A stretch of DNA of 64,000 nt from CATOSD01 sp965226695 (lineage in GTDB: Bacteria; Chloroflexota; Dehalococcoidia; Lucifugimonadales; CATOSD01). Where the stretch lies: assembly GCA_965226695.1 (NCBI GenBank), contig OZ245405.1, positions 2,852,001 through 2,916,000 of the forward strand. Direction: 5' to 3'. Made by a program: the position numbers and the translations under genes. Below, one piece after another: positions 56,422 through 63,730 of the stretch. The stretch's first letter is position 1, and every line of letters begins with the position of its first letter. The notes below the pieces were generated by a model. The model made no database searches. It worked only from the letters and a program-made list of their open reading frames with translations, and was not told where the DNA came from.

Positions 56422-58278
56422 TCACTCCCGCCGCGGCCAGGCGTATCGCCGCACCAGCGGCTCGATTTGCTGCCAGCGCAGCGACGCCGCCAGCGCAGCC
56501 AGCGACACTGTCGACAGCACGGCGCTCGCCAGCGCGACGCCCGACGTGTAGCCGCCCACACCGCTTTGCAGAACGTTGAACACCCAGGGCACCGCCAGGG
56601 CCAGTGTGTCGGCGAAGTCGCCGCGCCTGTCGATTTCGCTCACCGCTGCGGCACGCGCCGCCTCGATAACGGCGTCCGCGGCGAAGTGCCCCACCAGGAA
56701 GATGAAAAGCGTCGCGAGGAATCCCGCCGCGAGCGCAGCCGAAACCCACGCGGCCCTGACGTGTCGTGCGCCACCGGCCAGAAACCACACGGCGGCGAGT
56801 CCGGCCACCGCCAGCGCCGACACCACCCACGCCGCGATGCGCAGACGCGCAAGCGTGAAACGCAGGGGCTCTATGCCGGACGAGGTGTCGGAGCCCGCCG
56901 ACAGGTCGTCCGGCAAGTCGAAGTACGTGTACGCCCAGCCGTCGGAGAACAGATCGCGAACCGTCTCGATGGCCTGTTCCACGCTTTCGGGGTCGTCGAA
57001 ATTGCGCCGGATGTCGCCACGAAGGTCCTCTTCAGTGTACAGGAAGCCGTCCCTCATCAACGACCGGACGTCGTCCAGCCGCTCGTTGTCCTCGTGGGAG
57101 AGAGCGTCCCGCAGGTCATACTCCGTGAAGGTCACCTCACCTCTCAGCGGCTCAACTATCAGCGGCCCGACGTCCGCCAGAATGATGTCGGCTTGACCGG
57201 CAACAGCGCGCCTCGCCTGCGCGTCCGCGGCGCTTCCACCGGTTACGGTGGCCAGCGCCAGGATTGTGCCGTGGACGACGTCTTTCAGCCTCGACGTCGC
57301 CTCGTCGGCGATCGGGTCCAGCGTCACTACGAACGAAAACGAGTCCGTGTCCCCAAACAGGTAGCCCGCGACCTCGTCCACGACCTTATCGACCTCGCCC
57401 CTCGCCCACTGCCCCCTGCCCGCGTCCCGAATGGCCGTCACCACGCCTTCGGTGTAAAGCGGGACGCCGGGCGCGAGTTCGATGCGCTCGCCGTGAAGTG
57501 CCCGCACTGCCGGCTCCACTATCGAGTCGTACAGCGAATCATAGGCGCCTGTATCGTGCAACAGCAGCTTGTACTCCGCCGTGGCGGCCGGCCCAAGCTC
57601 GGCCAAATCCATGCGAACGTCGAAGCCCCTCTCGCTTCCGGTCGCGTAGGGCACGAAGGCGGTCACGGCGTCCGCGACCCGGGCGTCGAACCAGGCTTTC
57701 GACACCACCTGGCGCACCGCGGACTCGGCGCGAGCGGCGCTCAGACCTGCCCCGAACGGCAGCACCTCGGCGGCCAGTATTTCCTCCGCGGCGGGTGCGA
57801 GGTGCGAATCGACCGCGTAGTCGTACAGATGGGACCTTTTCAGAAGGGTTGACGTCTCCGAGGCAAGCACCGCGTCGTCCGTGGGCAGGCGCAGGTTGAT
57901 TGCAAACTCGTCGCTGCTGCCGGTCACGTATCCCCACACTTCCGTCGCCGCCGAGCGCACCGTCTCATCAAACCACTCGCGAGGTGCTACCTTGGCCGTC
58001 CACGCCACCAGGTGGCGATTGGAGACACCCAGCACGACCAGCGGGTTGCTTGCCAGGGTTCCGTCCGCCGAAAGGGACTCGGCGTTTCGGGCGTCGTCGA
58101 GCATTGTCGGCAGCAGGCGGTCCAGGAGAAAGTCGTACGCCCCGGCCTCTTGTAGACGATCGGCGAGGTAGTCCGTCTGAAGCACCGTGCCACACGCGGA
58201 GGCCATCGCGACCACAAGAACTAACAGGGGGACAACGAGCGCGGCCACCGCAAAGGAGAGCACTCTGCGAAGTAACAT
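56422..58278 (-). CDS. Large secreted/membrane hypothetical protein (618 aa)
   Basis: The start is the ATG at 58278, which has GAGGGG 7 nt upstream. The N-terminus has a signal-like segment (LLRRVLSFAVAALVVPLLVLVVAMASACG), and the C-terminal part has three to four hydrophobic helices (IAAWVVSALAVAGLAAVWFLAGG, VSAALAAGFLATLFIFLVGHF, GVALASAVLSTVSLAALAASL). In between are about 450 extracytoplasmic residues with repeated internal patterns such as VxSATTEVWGYVTGSSDEFAINLRL, AVTAFVPYATGSERGFDVRM and VDEVAGYLFGDTDSFSFVVTL: three copies of a unit with a Gly-Ser turn and a following beta strand. Not recognised; codon use is host-like. Confidence 0.8.
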   Translation of the reverse strand: MLLRRVLSFAVAALVVPLLVLVVAMASACGTVLQTDYLADRLQEAGAYDFLLDRLLPTMLDDARNAESLSADGTLASNPLVVLGVSNRHLVAWTAKVAPREWFDETVRSAATEVWGYVTGSSDEFAINLRLPTDDAVLASETSTLLKRSHLYDYAVDSHLAPAAEEILAAEVLPFGAGLSAARAESAVRQVVSKAWFDARVADAVTAFVPYATGSERGFDVRMDLAELGPAATAEYKLLLHDTGAYDSLYDSIVEPAVRALHGERIELAPGVPLYTEGVVTAIRDAGRGQWARGEVDKVVDEVAGYLFGDTDSFSFVVTLDPIADEATSRLKDVVHGTILALATVTGGSAADAQARRAVAGQADIILADVGPLIVEPLRGEVTFTEYDLRDALSHEDNERLDDVRSLMRDGFLYTEEDLRGDIRRNFDDPESVEQAIETVRDLFSDGWAYTYFDLPDDLSAGSDTSSGIEPLRFTLARLRIAAWVVSALAVAGLAAVWFLAGGARHVRAAWVSAALAAGFLATLFIFLVGHFAADAVIEAARAAAVSEIDRRGDFADTLALAVPWVFNVLQSGVGGYTSGVALASAVLSTVSLAALAASLRWQQIEPLVRRYAWPRRE

Positions 58279-58322
58279 TGTGTCGCCCCTCTGCGTGTAT
58301 TGTGTCGCCCCTCTGCGTGTAT
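58279..58322. repeat. 22-bp perfect tandem duplication over a ribosome-binding site
   Basis: The unit TGTGTCGCCCCTCTGCGTGTAT is present twice in a row (58279-58300 and 58301-58322). On the minus strand each copy carries AGAGGGGCGACACA, so the ribosome-binding sequence of the 618-residue protein gene is duplicated just before its ATG. Confidence 0.8.
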
Positions 58323-58456
58323 GGAGTAATCGGCACCCTGGAATCCGGCGGACTGCGCTGCGGGCAAAGTATACACAACCGCGCCGACGCAGTTCAAAAG
58401 CCCTCCGCGCTAAGCTAGAATGGTCGCGTCCAGGAACGCGTGAGAGCGACCGAATC

Positions 58457-59287
58457 ATGACGGATGAGTGGCAGATGAACGAGTACATGGACGCCAACCG
58501 CAGCCAGTGGGACGCCCTGGCCCCTATCCACGCGCGGTCGGAATTCTACGACCTGGCGGGATTCCGGGCCGGAGAGTCTTCGCTGAAGAGAGTGGAGCTG
58601 GAAGAGGCCGGCGACGTTGCGGGCCGCTCGCTATTGCACCTGCAATGCCACATTGGAGTCGATACGCTCTCCTGGGCGAGGCTGGGCGCGCGCGCTACGG
58701 GCGTCGATTATTCCGAAGCCTCGCTCGCCGTCGCACGCTCCCTGGCTGCCGAGCTCGGTCTGACCGCGCGCTTTCTCGCAGCTAACGTGTACGACCTGCC
58801 GGAGCTCCTGGACGAGCCCGGCGGGTTCGACGTCGTGTTCACCTCTTACGGCGTGCTGTGCTGGCTTCCCGACCTCACCGCCTGGGCGCGCGTGGTGGCC
58901 CACTTCCTGCGGCCTGGCGGAGCATTCCACATTGTCGAGTTTCATCCCTTCGCCGGCGTGTTCGACGACGATGAAGGCCGGGCCGACCTGAGTGTCCGGT
59001 ACCCTTACTTCCACGCCGACGAGCCGCTGGAGTTCGAGAGCACGGGCAGCTACGCCGAACCGTCCGCCGACTTCACCACGCGCGGCTACGAGTGGAGTCA
59101 CCCAATCGGCGACGTCGTGAACGCGCTGATCGGCGCCGGCCTGCGGATCGAGCACCTGCGGGAGTTCCCGTTCAGCGCCTACAAGCAGCTTCCCATGCTG
59201 GAGTTGTGCGACGATGGCTGGTGGAGACTTCCAGAAGGAGCCGACACCGTGCCGCTGATGTACTCTATCAAGGCAGTCAAGCTATAG
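58457..59287 (+). CDS. Class I SAM-dependent methyltransferase
   Basis: 276 residues from the ATG at 58457 (an ATG at 58475 is possible). SAM motif I is LLHLQCHIGVDTLSWARLGARATGVDYSEASLAVARSLA, with the usual acidic residue in D-Y-S-E and the acceptor-site region VFTSYGVLCWLPDLTAWARVVAHFLRPGGAFHIVEFHPFAG. The sequence resembles class I methyltransferases acting on small molecules; substrate unknown. It lies 44 nt before the RidA gene on the same strand. Confidence 0.88.
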   Translation: MTDEWQMNEYMDANRSQWDALAPIHARSEFYDLAGFRAGESSLKRVELEEAGDVAGRSLLHLQCHIGVDTLSWARLGARATGVDYSEASLAVARSLAAELGLTARFLAANVYDLPELLDEPGGFDVVFTSYGVLCWLPDLTAWARVVAHFLRPGGAFHIVEFHPFAGVFDDDEGRADLSVRYPYFHADEPLEFESTGSYAEPSADFTTRGYEWSHPIGDVVNALIGAGLRIEHLREFPFSAYKQLPMLELCDDGWWRLPEGADTVPLMYSIKAVKL

Positions 59288-59331
59288 CACGAGCGTCGTG
59301 CCAAATTCACCATCATCAGGAGGGCCGACAC

Positions 59332-59721
59332 ATGGAAAAGACCCGCAGGGAATATCCAGACATCGCGCCGGCCGGGCCGACGTTCGCAAGGGCCGTGCGC
59401 GTGGACGGCACGCTGTACATTTCGGGCTGCACGGCGAGGGGCACGGATGCTCAGGGCGGTCCCGCCATCGAACAGTTCAAGGTCGTGTGGGACAGGCTGA
59501 TCCGTATCGTGGAGGCCGAGGGAGGCAAGCCCGCGGACATCGTGAAGATAACAACGTTCGTCACCGACATGAGGAAGTGGTTTCCGGCGTCCGCGGAACA
59601 GCAGGCCGTGATGTACGGCTACTTCGAGGGCCAGAATCCGGCCAACTCCCTGGTGGAGATCACCGCCCTGGCCCAGCCCGGGTTGGACGTTGAGATCGAG
59701 GCGATAGCGGTGTTGGACTAG
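59332..59721 (+). CDS. RidA family (YjgF/YER057c/UK114) protein
   Basis: 129 residues; GGAGGG is upstream of the ATG. The RidA pattern is present: YPDIAPAGPTFARAVRVDGTLYISGCTARG, QFKVVWDRLIRIVEAEGGKPADIVKITTFVTDM and NPANSLVEITALAQPGLDVEIEAIAVL. The Arg that binds the substrate carboxylate is not in the canonical position (N-P-A-N-S-L where R-x-x-V is usual), so this is a RidA-like subfamily. Members remove reactive imines or act in degradation pathways. Its stop overlaps the end of the Sec gene on the other strand by 4 nt. Confidence 0.88.
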   Translation: MEKTRREYPDIAPAGPTFARAVRVDGTLYISGCTARGTDAQGGPAIEQFKVVWDRLIRIVEAEGGKPADIVKITTFVTDMRKWFPASAEQQAVMYGYFEGQNPANSLVEITALAQPGLDVEIEAIAVLD

Positions 59722-60428
59722 GCCTCCCGCGCTATCTGCTCCTTCTGCCAGTCGAAGTCCACCGCACCGTCGTAGAAGCGCTCGGGGTGCTCCACCGCCC
59801 AGATCTGCTTGCGGATGATCCAGTTGGTCGGCTCGAGCGCGGCGGCCTCACGCCACTGCTCCATCGCCTCGGCCACCCTGCCCTGGCGGTACAGCTCCTG
59901 GCCGCGCCGGAATTGGGTGTTGGCATCGTCGCTCTCGCCGCCCTGCTCGGCGCCCGGCCCGGCGTCCTCGTCCAGGTCCTGGCCGGCGCACCAGCGCTCG
60001 ACGATCCGCGCCGTGTCCGCCCGTCGCACGTCGAACCCGCCCAGTCGCTTGTAGCGCACCACGCCGGACTCGTCTATCAGGTAGCCGTTTGGGATAGCTT
60101 TGAAGCCGTACACCTGGCCCAGCAGGTTCCGCTCGTCCACCAGGGTGGTGAACCGCGCGCCCGCCTTCTCCACGAAGGGCCGTGCCTTCTCCGCGCCCTG
60201 GGCGTCCACCGCTATCGATAGCACCTCGACCGCGTCTCCGTGCCGCTCGTGCACCTGCTGCCAGACCGGCAGCTGTTCACGGCACGCTCACCAGGACGCC
60301 CAGAAGAACAGGACTACCTTGCGGCCGCGATAGTCAGACAGGTTGACCTCGCCGCCGTCGAGAGTTGGCAGCGTGAAATCCGGGGCAGTGTCGCCCACGT
60401 TCACGCCCGTCGCAGTGGCGCGTACCAT
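59718..60428 (-). CDS. Thioredoxin-fold redox selenoprotein (in-frame UGA = selenocysteine)
   Basis: The ATG at 60428 has AGGAGG 6 nt upstream. The N-terminus reads VNVGDTAPDFTLPTLDGGEVNLSDYRGRKVVLFFWASW, the AhpC/TlpA signature, then TGA at 60290-60288, then ACREQLPVWQQVHERHGD and so on in the same frame to the stop at 59718. The UGA is codon 47, where the redox Cys is expected; Cys49 follows. A hairpin with a GGUCU loop begins 14 nt after the UGA. If decoded as Sec the protein has 236 residues with a thioredoxin fold and a helical (TPR-like) C-terminus. It likely reduces disulfides or peroxides. If read as stop, only a 46-residue stub is made. Sec machinery genes are not in the window. Confidence 0.88.
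60248..60281 (-). promoter_or_regulatory. Bacterial SECIS element (selenocysteine insertion hairpin)
   Basis: On the minus strand, 20 nt after the UGA, the loop GGTCT is closed by a perfect 6-bp stem (GCTGCC with GGCAGC, 60257-60273). A lower stem CGTG/CACG (60281-60278 with 60251-60248) lies below an internal loop. GGUCU is the apical loop of the E. coli fdhF SECIS, where it lies 18 nt after the UGA. The size, distance and loop all fit recognition by SelB. Confidence 0.85.
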
Positions 60429-60498
60429 GCGTTCCTCCTCGTGACCAAATGTGTCTGCGTCTTAGTGGGAGCCAACGGCTCCCGGAATGCTAGAAGCT

Positions 60499-60717
60499 TC
60501 AACCAACGCCGTGAAAGCCGACGCTCACTTCGCCGCCCTCGATCATGACGGGCGTGATTCGCTCGCCGCCGGTGAGCTTCTCCAGGTCCAGCCAGGCCTC
60601 CGGGCTCAGCGCGAGGTCAATCTCCTCGTACTCGGTGCCGGCGGTGTCCAGCTCATCCTTCAGGGCGTCCGAGAATGAACAGTCGGGGTGGGTGTACAAG
60701 ACAATTGCGTTGGCCAA
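60499..60717 (-). CDS. Glutaredoxin-like protein (72 aa)
   Basis: 72 residues from a TTG with GGAGG 7 nt upstream. The N-terminus AIVLYTHPDCSFSDALKDELDTAGTEYEEIDL is glutaredoxin-like, with C-S-F-S in place of the C-x-x-C active site, so it is of monothiol type. ERITPVMIEGGEVSVGFHG holds the cis-Pro and the Gly-Phe end that contacts glutathione or another partner thiol. It lies 70 nt upstream of the selenoprotein gene on the same strand, so the two are probably one redox operon. Confidence 0.8.
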   Translation of the reverse strand: MANAIVLYTHPDCSFSDALKDELDTAGTEYEEIDLALSPEAWLDLEKLTGGERITPVMIEGGEVSVGFHGVG

Positions 60718-61793
60718 GCTGCTGCCTCCATTTGTGCGCCCGCGCGGACGTAAGCGCGCCGCGCCGCTATGTGTTCGAAGGTAGCGTAATGTTAATGCAA
60801 GAGTGGGGCCATTTGCAAAGCGTGGGACGCGCGCGAGCCTGAGACGTCGCGGTAGGCATCGTCGTTGGGCGGAGTGGCAGGGATGGGGGTGCGGCCACGG
60901 CGGCTGGGGTTGGGCCGGAGGCCGTCTGAGAGGGGGTTTTTCCGAAAAATGTGTTGCAAACTGTCGCATTTTGTCGCATTCCGTAGCTGGGAGCACTGGC
61001 GGCTTGGGAAGTTAGGAGTGGCGGATGGGTCGACAGCCTGCCTGCGATAGGGCATTTCAACGAAATGTGGGACATTCTGGGTCATTCTGTGTCATTTTGG
61101 GTCGCATCAAAACTGGGAGAGGGGGCCGAGCGTTCGGGGCTGCCGGTTGGAGGAGTCGATGGGTCATGGAGGGGATAGTAGCACGGGTGTGCGGCGCGAA
61201 TCAAGGGGGGTGGACTGGGGCGAGTGAGGGCCGGGCGAGAGTCTCCTTTGACTGCCAACCCGCTTCAGACCAGATACAACTCGTCACCCCCAAAGGATGG
61301 GACTGCCTTTTCTCACGGGGCAACGGTCCCGTGAGAGAGGTCATAGTCGGGCTGGTAGCAGGCTGGCATTGGAGGCATGACGACGGTTCGGGGGAGTGTT
61401 GGAATTGGCAGCCGATTGTGCCCTAGAATTGCGCTTGGGGAGGCGTGGGGTGAGTATCACCATCCCCCCCATTATCGGACCTGGCTGGTAGGACTATAAT
61501 CATAATTCCACGACTTGCACGGTCGGCGTACCCGTAGGCAGAAGCGACTTCAACGTGTTGCTGTGCGGCCTGCAAAACCGGACCCCTGATTGCGACGGCC
61601 GGAACGGTCCAGTCGGTGGTGAACATATCTGAGCCGCCAGTGGTACCGATCCTTGAAGAGTGGCCGGACCTTCAGGTCAGCCAATGGCCACTTCCTAAAA
61701 CACACGCCAGCACCCAACGGCTCAAACCCAATTGCTCCACGAGCTATGTCTAATTAAGGCGCATATGAGCGTAGCTTAGCTGTTTGTTGGATG
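60718..61793. other. Long gene-free region with 10-bp phased short repeats
   Basis: No supported gene in about 1076 nt. It holds runs of 10-bp phased units: GTTGCAAACT/GTCGCATTTT/GTCGCATTCC (60953-60982) and GACATTCTGG/GTCATTCTGT/GTCATTTTGG/GTCGCATC (61071-61108). A tail-like GGATGGGGGTG (60884) recalls the hairpin repeats. GC falls toward 61790, where the accessory operon begins. Confidence 0.55.
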
Positions 61794-62567
61794 TCAAGCC
61801 AAGCGGCTATTCAATCCAAGTCCCCTTGGGAAAGAAAAGGCGTGGTTGCCATCCAAAGCAGCCTCTAATGCCGAGGCCACATCCTGCCATTCTCCTTGAC
61901 CCTGCTGGATCCCGTTTACAGTATTCCGTAAGGCAGCATCTGAAGTGATCAAGCAGTCTGCGTCAGCTTGAATCGCAGCAGCGAAAATGTACGAGTCCAT
62001 AGTTTCCATCAAAACGTGCGACCAAATCTTCCTTGCAGTCTCGAAAATCTCCTCGGAAGATACATGATAGCTGTGCCTTGGGTCTTCGAGGACTTTGATG
62101 TCTATCGAGTAGGCGTCGCTCATGGTTTCAAAGAACTCGTCTATTTGGCTTTCGATCTCAGCGTATGCATTAGAAGGCAGGGCAAGTTGATGCACTATCA
62201 GAGGGCGCTTGTTTGCCAACGAGCGTGGCACCCTGTGCCGGTGCAGCTCCTCTGATGCCGTTGCCGAAAGCAGGACATGATGGAGTTCTGAGCGGCTCAC
62301 CTGACAGCACAGAAAGCCAAAATCTGTTTTGGCGGCGTCCAGCCGCTGGAAACATCGGTACCCCATTTGAACGGAATCGAAATCAGCACTCTCTAGCGAC
62401 GACACAAGTGGTGTCGTCGCATTAGCTAGATCCTGTCGCAGAGACTGCCAACCGGAAACTGACGACAATGAAACCTTCGCGATTTGGCAGGCTTCCCAAA
62501 AGGTGAACAATTTAACCAAAGCGTTAGTATCCAGGAAGGCCAACTTTAGCAGATTCATGTTGGTCAT
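61794..62567 (-). CDS. PIN-domain protein (probable nuclease)
   Basis: 257 residues from an ATG at 62567 that overlaps the end of the ATPase gene by 4 nt. The PIN-type start LAFLDTNALVKLF carries the first acidic residue, the middle includes RSELHHVLLSATASEELHRHRVP, and the end DSYIFAAAIQADADCLITSDAALRN has the second acidic cluster (D-S-Y-I-F-A...D-x-x-I-T-S-D). PIN domains are metal-dependent RNases or DNases. It is longer than VapC toxins (about 130 residues), so it may have an extra helical part. GC is near 49 percent. It likely acts with the ATPase. Confidence 0.7.
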   Translation of the reverse strand: MTNMNLLKLAFLDTNALVKLFTFWEACQIAKVSLSSVSGWQSLRQDLANATTPLVSSLESADFDSVQMGYRCFQRLDAAKTDFGFLCCQVSRSELHHVLLSATASEELHRHRVPRSLANKRPLIVHQLALPSNAYAEIESQIDEFFETMSDAYSIDIKVLEDPRHSYHVSSEEIFETARKIWSHVLMETMDSYIFAAAIQADADCLITSDAALRNTVNGIQQGQGEWQDVASALEAALDGNHAFSFPRGLGLNSRLA

Positions 62568-63730
62568 TCCGCCGAAAGACCTTCCGAAAGACTCGCCTCA
62601 GCATCAACGAGAGAGTCCCTTGTAATGGGAGGGGCAATGTTGTTCTGGGCCGCAACGGCTAGTGAACGCCACAAGATCTTTATGAGAGTTCTCGGGCTAG
62701 AGCGGTTTACGGCCTTTAGTTCTTGCAGTGCATCATCCTCGAACGGCCACAATGTCTCGCCTTGGTCATCTTCTCTAGCACTGCGCAACCGGTGGAGAAC
62801 TAAGGCAAATGCGTCGTCGTCCGAAAGAGGCTTGAGCTCGAATTCACCGCCAAAACGATCGAGAAGCGCCGGTTCCAACACACTAGTTTGCTCCAAGCCT
62901 TCTCGGGTGATAGAGAGGACAAGCCAGAATCTCTCCTCATCAGCGGCGTCCAATAGTCGTCGGAGTGTAGACGTGTATTCGTGAGACTGTCGTCTGGCCA
63001 AGCGCTTACCGAGAGCAACGTCTTCGAACTCGTCCAGCAGGAATGCGATTCCATCCCAGCCGTAAGCAAAGAGCAAGACTCGGATGAGAGCACTGAAATA
63101 GCGAGCTTCCTGGTTCTCTGCGACGACAGAGCTAGGTGACCTAGGTACAAAATCTCGAAAAGTGAAGAAGGGCCGGTCCCTAGTTCCGACTATTATCTGT
63201 GCGAATCGGAAGGACACTTCTTCTTCGTCGGTGAGCTTGAGAATTTGCAGAGCTGTGGCCAATCGCCTTTGGGCCTCGGTCTTGCTAGCTTGCGTTTGTA
63301 GGGATTCCAACCAAAGGTGAAACGGCGATTCAACAAACGAGGACTGGTTGGCAAACAGTCCGTGTTCGTTGGAAAGTGCCTGCCACACTGCTTTCGAAAA
63401 CTCGTAACGGCCGATCTGCCTGAGTAGCTCGTCCGCCAACGCGTAAAACGCCAAGCCAGGGTTGCCTATGTAATACGGCTGCACGCGATTCGGTCTAAAC
63501 TGCTGCTCCATCATCCAGTGCAGCACGTAGGTCTTGCCACTGCCGTAGCCGCCGACTACGGTCGTAGCCTTTGGTCCTTCCCCACCTGATAGTGCGGTGA
63601 ACACGGATCCCAGCTCCGTAGACCAAGATGACGGGACCCACAGCTCTTTAGCAAAGGCCGTACCGGTTGCGGCAGGTGGAAATGGATTGAATTTAAGTCC
63701 ATAGCGGGCGAAGAGTTCAGACTGATCCAT
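62564..63730 (-). CDS. AAA/ORC-type P-loop ATPase
   Basis: 388 residues. It starts FARYGLKFNPFPPAATGTAFAKELWVP, with Walker A TTVVGGYGSGKTYVLHW and Walker B GIAFLLDEFEDVALG, followed by FWLVLSITREGLEQTSVLEPALLDRFGGEFELKPLSDDDAFALVLHRL, the sensor and lid region of ORC/BrxC-type STAND or AAA ATPases. The pattern 'YGLKFNPFPP' at the start is shared by ExeA/BREX-like ATPases. Together with the PIN protein and the partial gene upstream, all overlapping by 4-14 nt, it forms one operon. Role likely DNA surveillance or transport; defence is inferred. Confidence 0.75.
   Translation of the reverse strand: MDQSELFARYGLKFNPFPPAATGTAFAKELWVPSSWSTELGSVFTALSGGEGPKATTVVGGYGSGKTYVLHWMMEQQFRPNRVQPYYIGNPGLAFYALADELLRQIGRYEFSKAVWQALSNEHGLFANQSSFVESPFHLWLESLQTQASKTEAQRRLATALQILKLTDEEEVSFRFAQIIVGTRDRPFFTFRDFVPRSPSSVVAENQEARYFSALIRVLLFAYGWDGIAFLLDEFEDVALGKRLARRQSHEYTSTLRRLLDAADEERFWLVLSITREGLEQTSVLEPALLDRFGGEFELKPLSDDDAFALVLHRLRSAREDDQGETLWPFEDDALQELKAVNRSSPRTLIKILWRSLAVAAQNNIAPPITRDSLVDAEASLSEGLSAE

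Noticed and set aside
61025..61426. 133-codon plus-strand frame in the gene-free region
   Set aside because: It covers the decamer repeats, has no ribosome-binding site and no coding-like codon bias.
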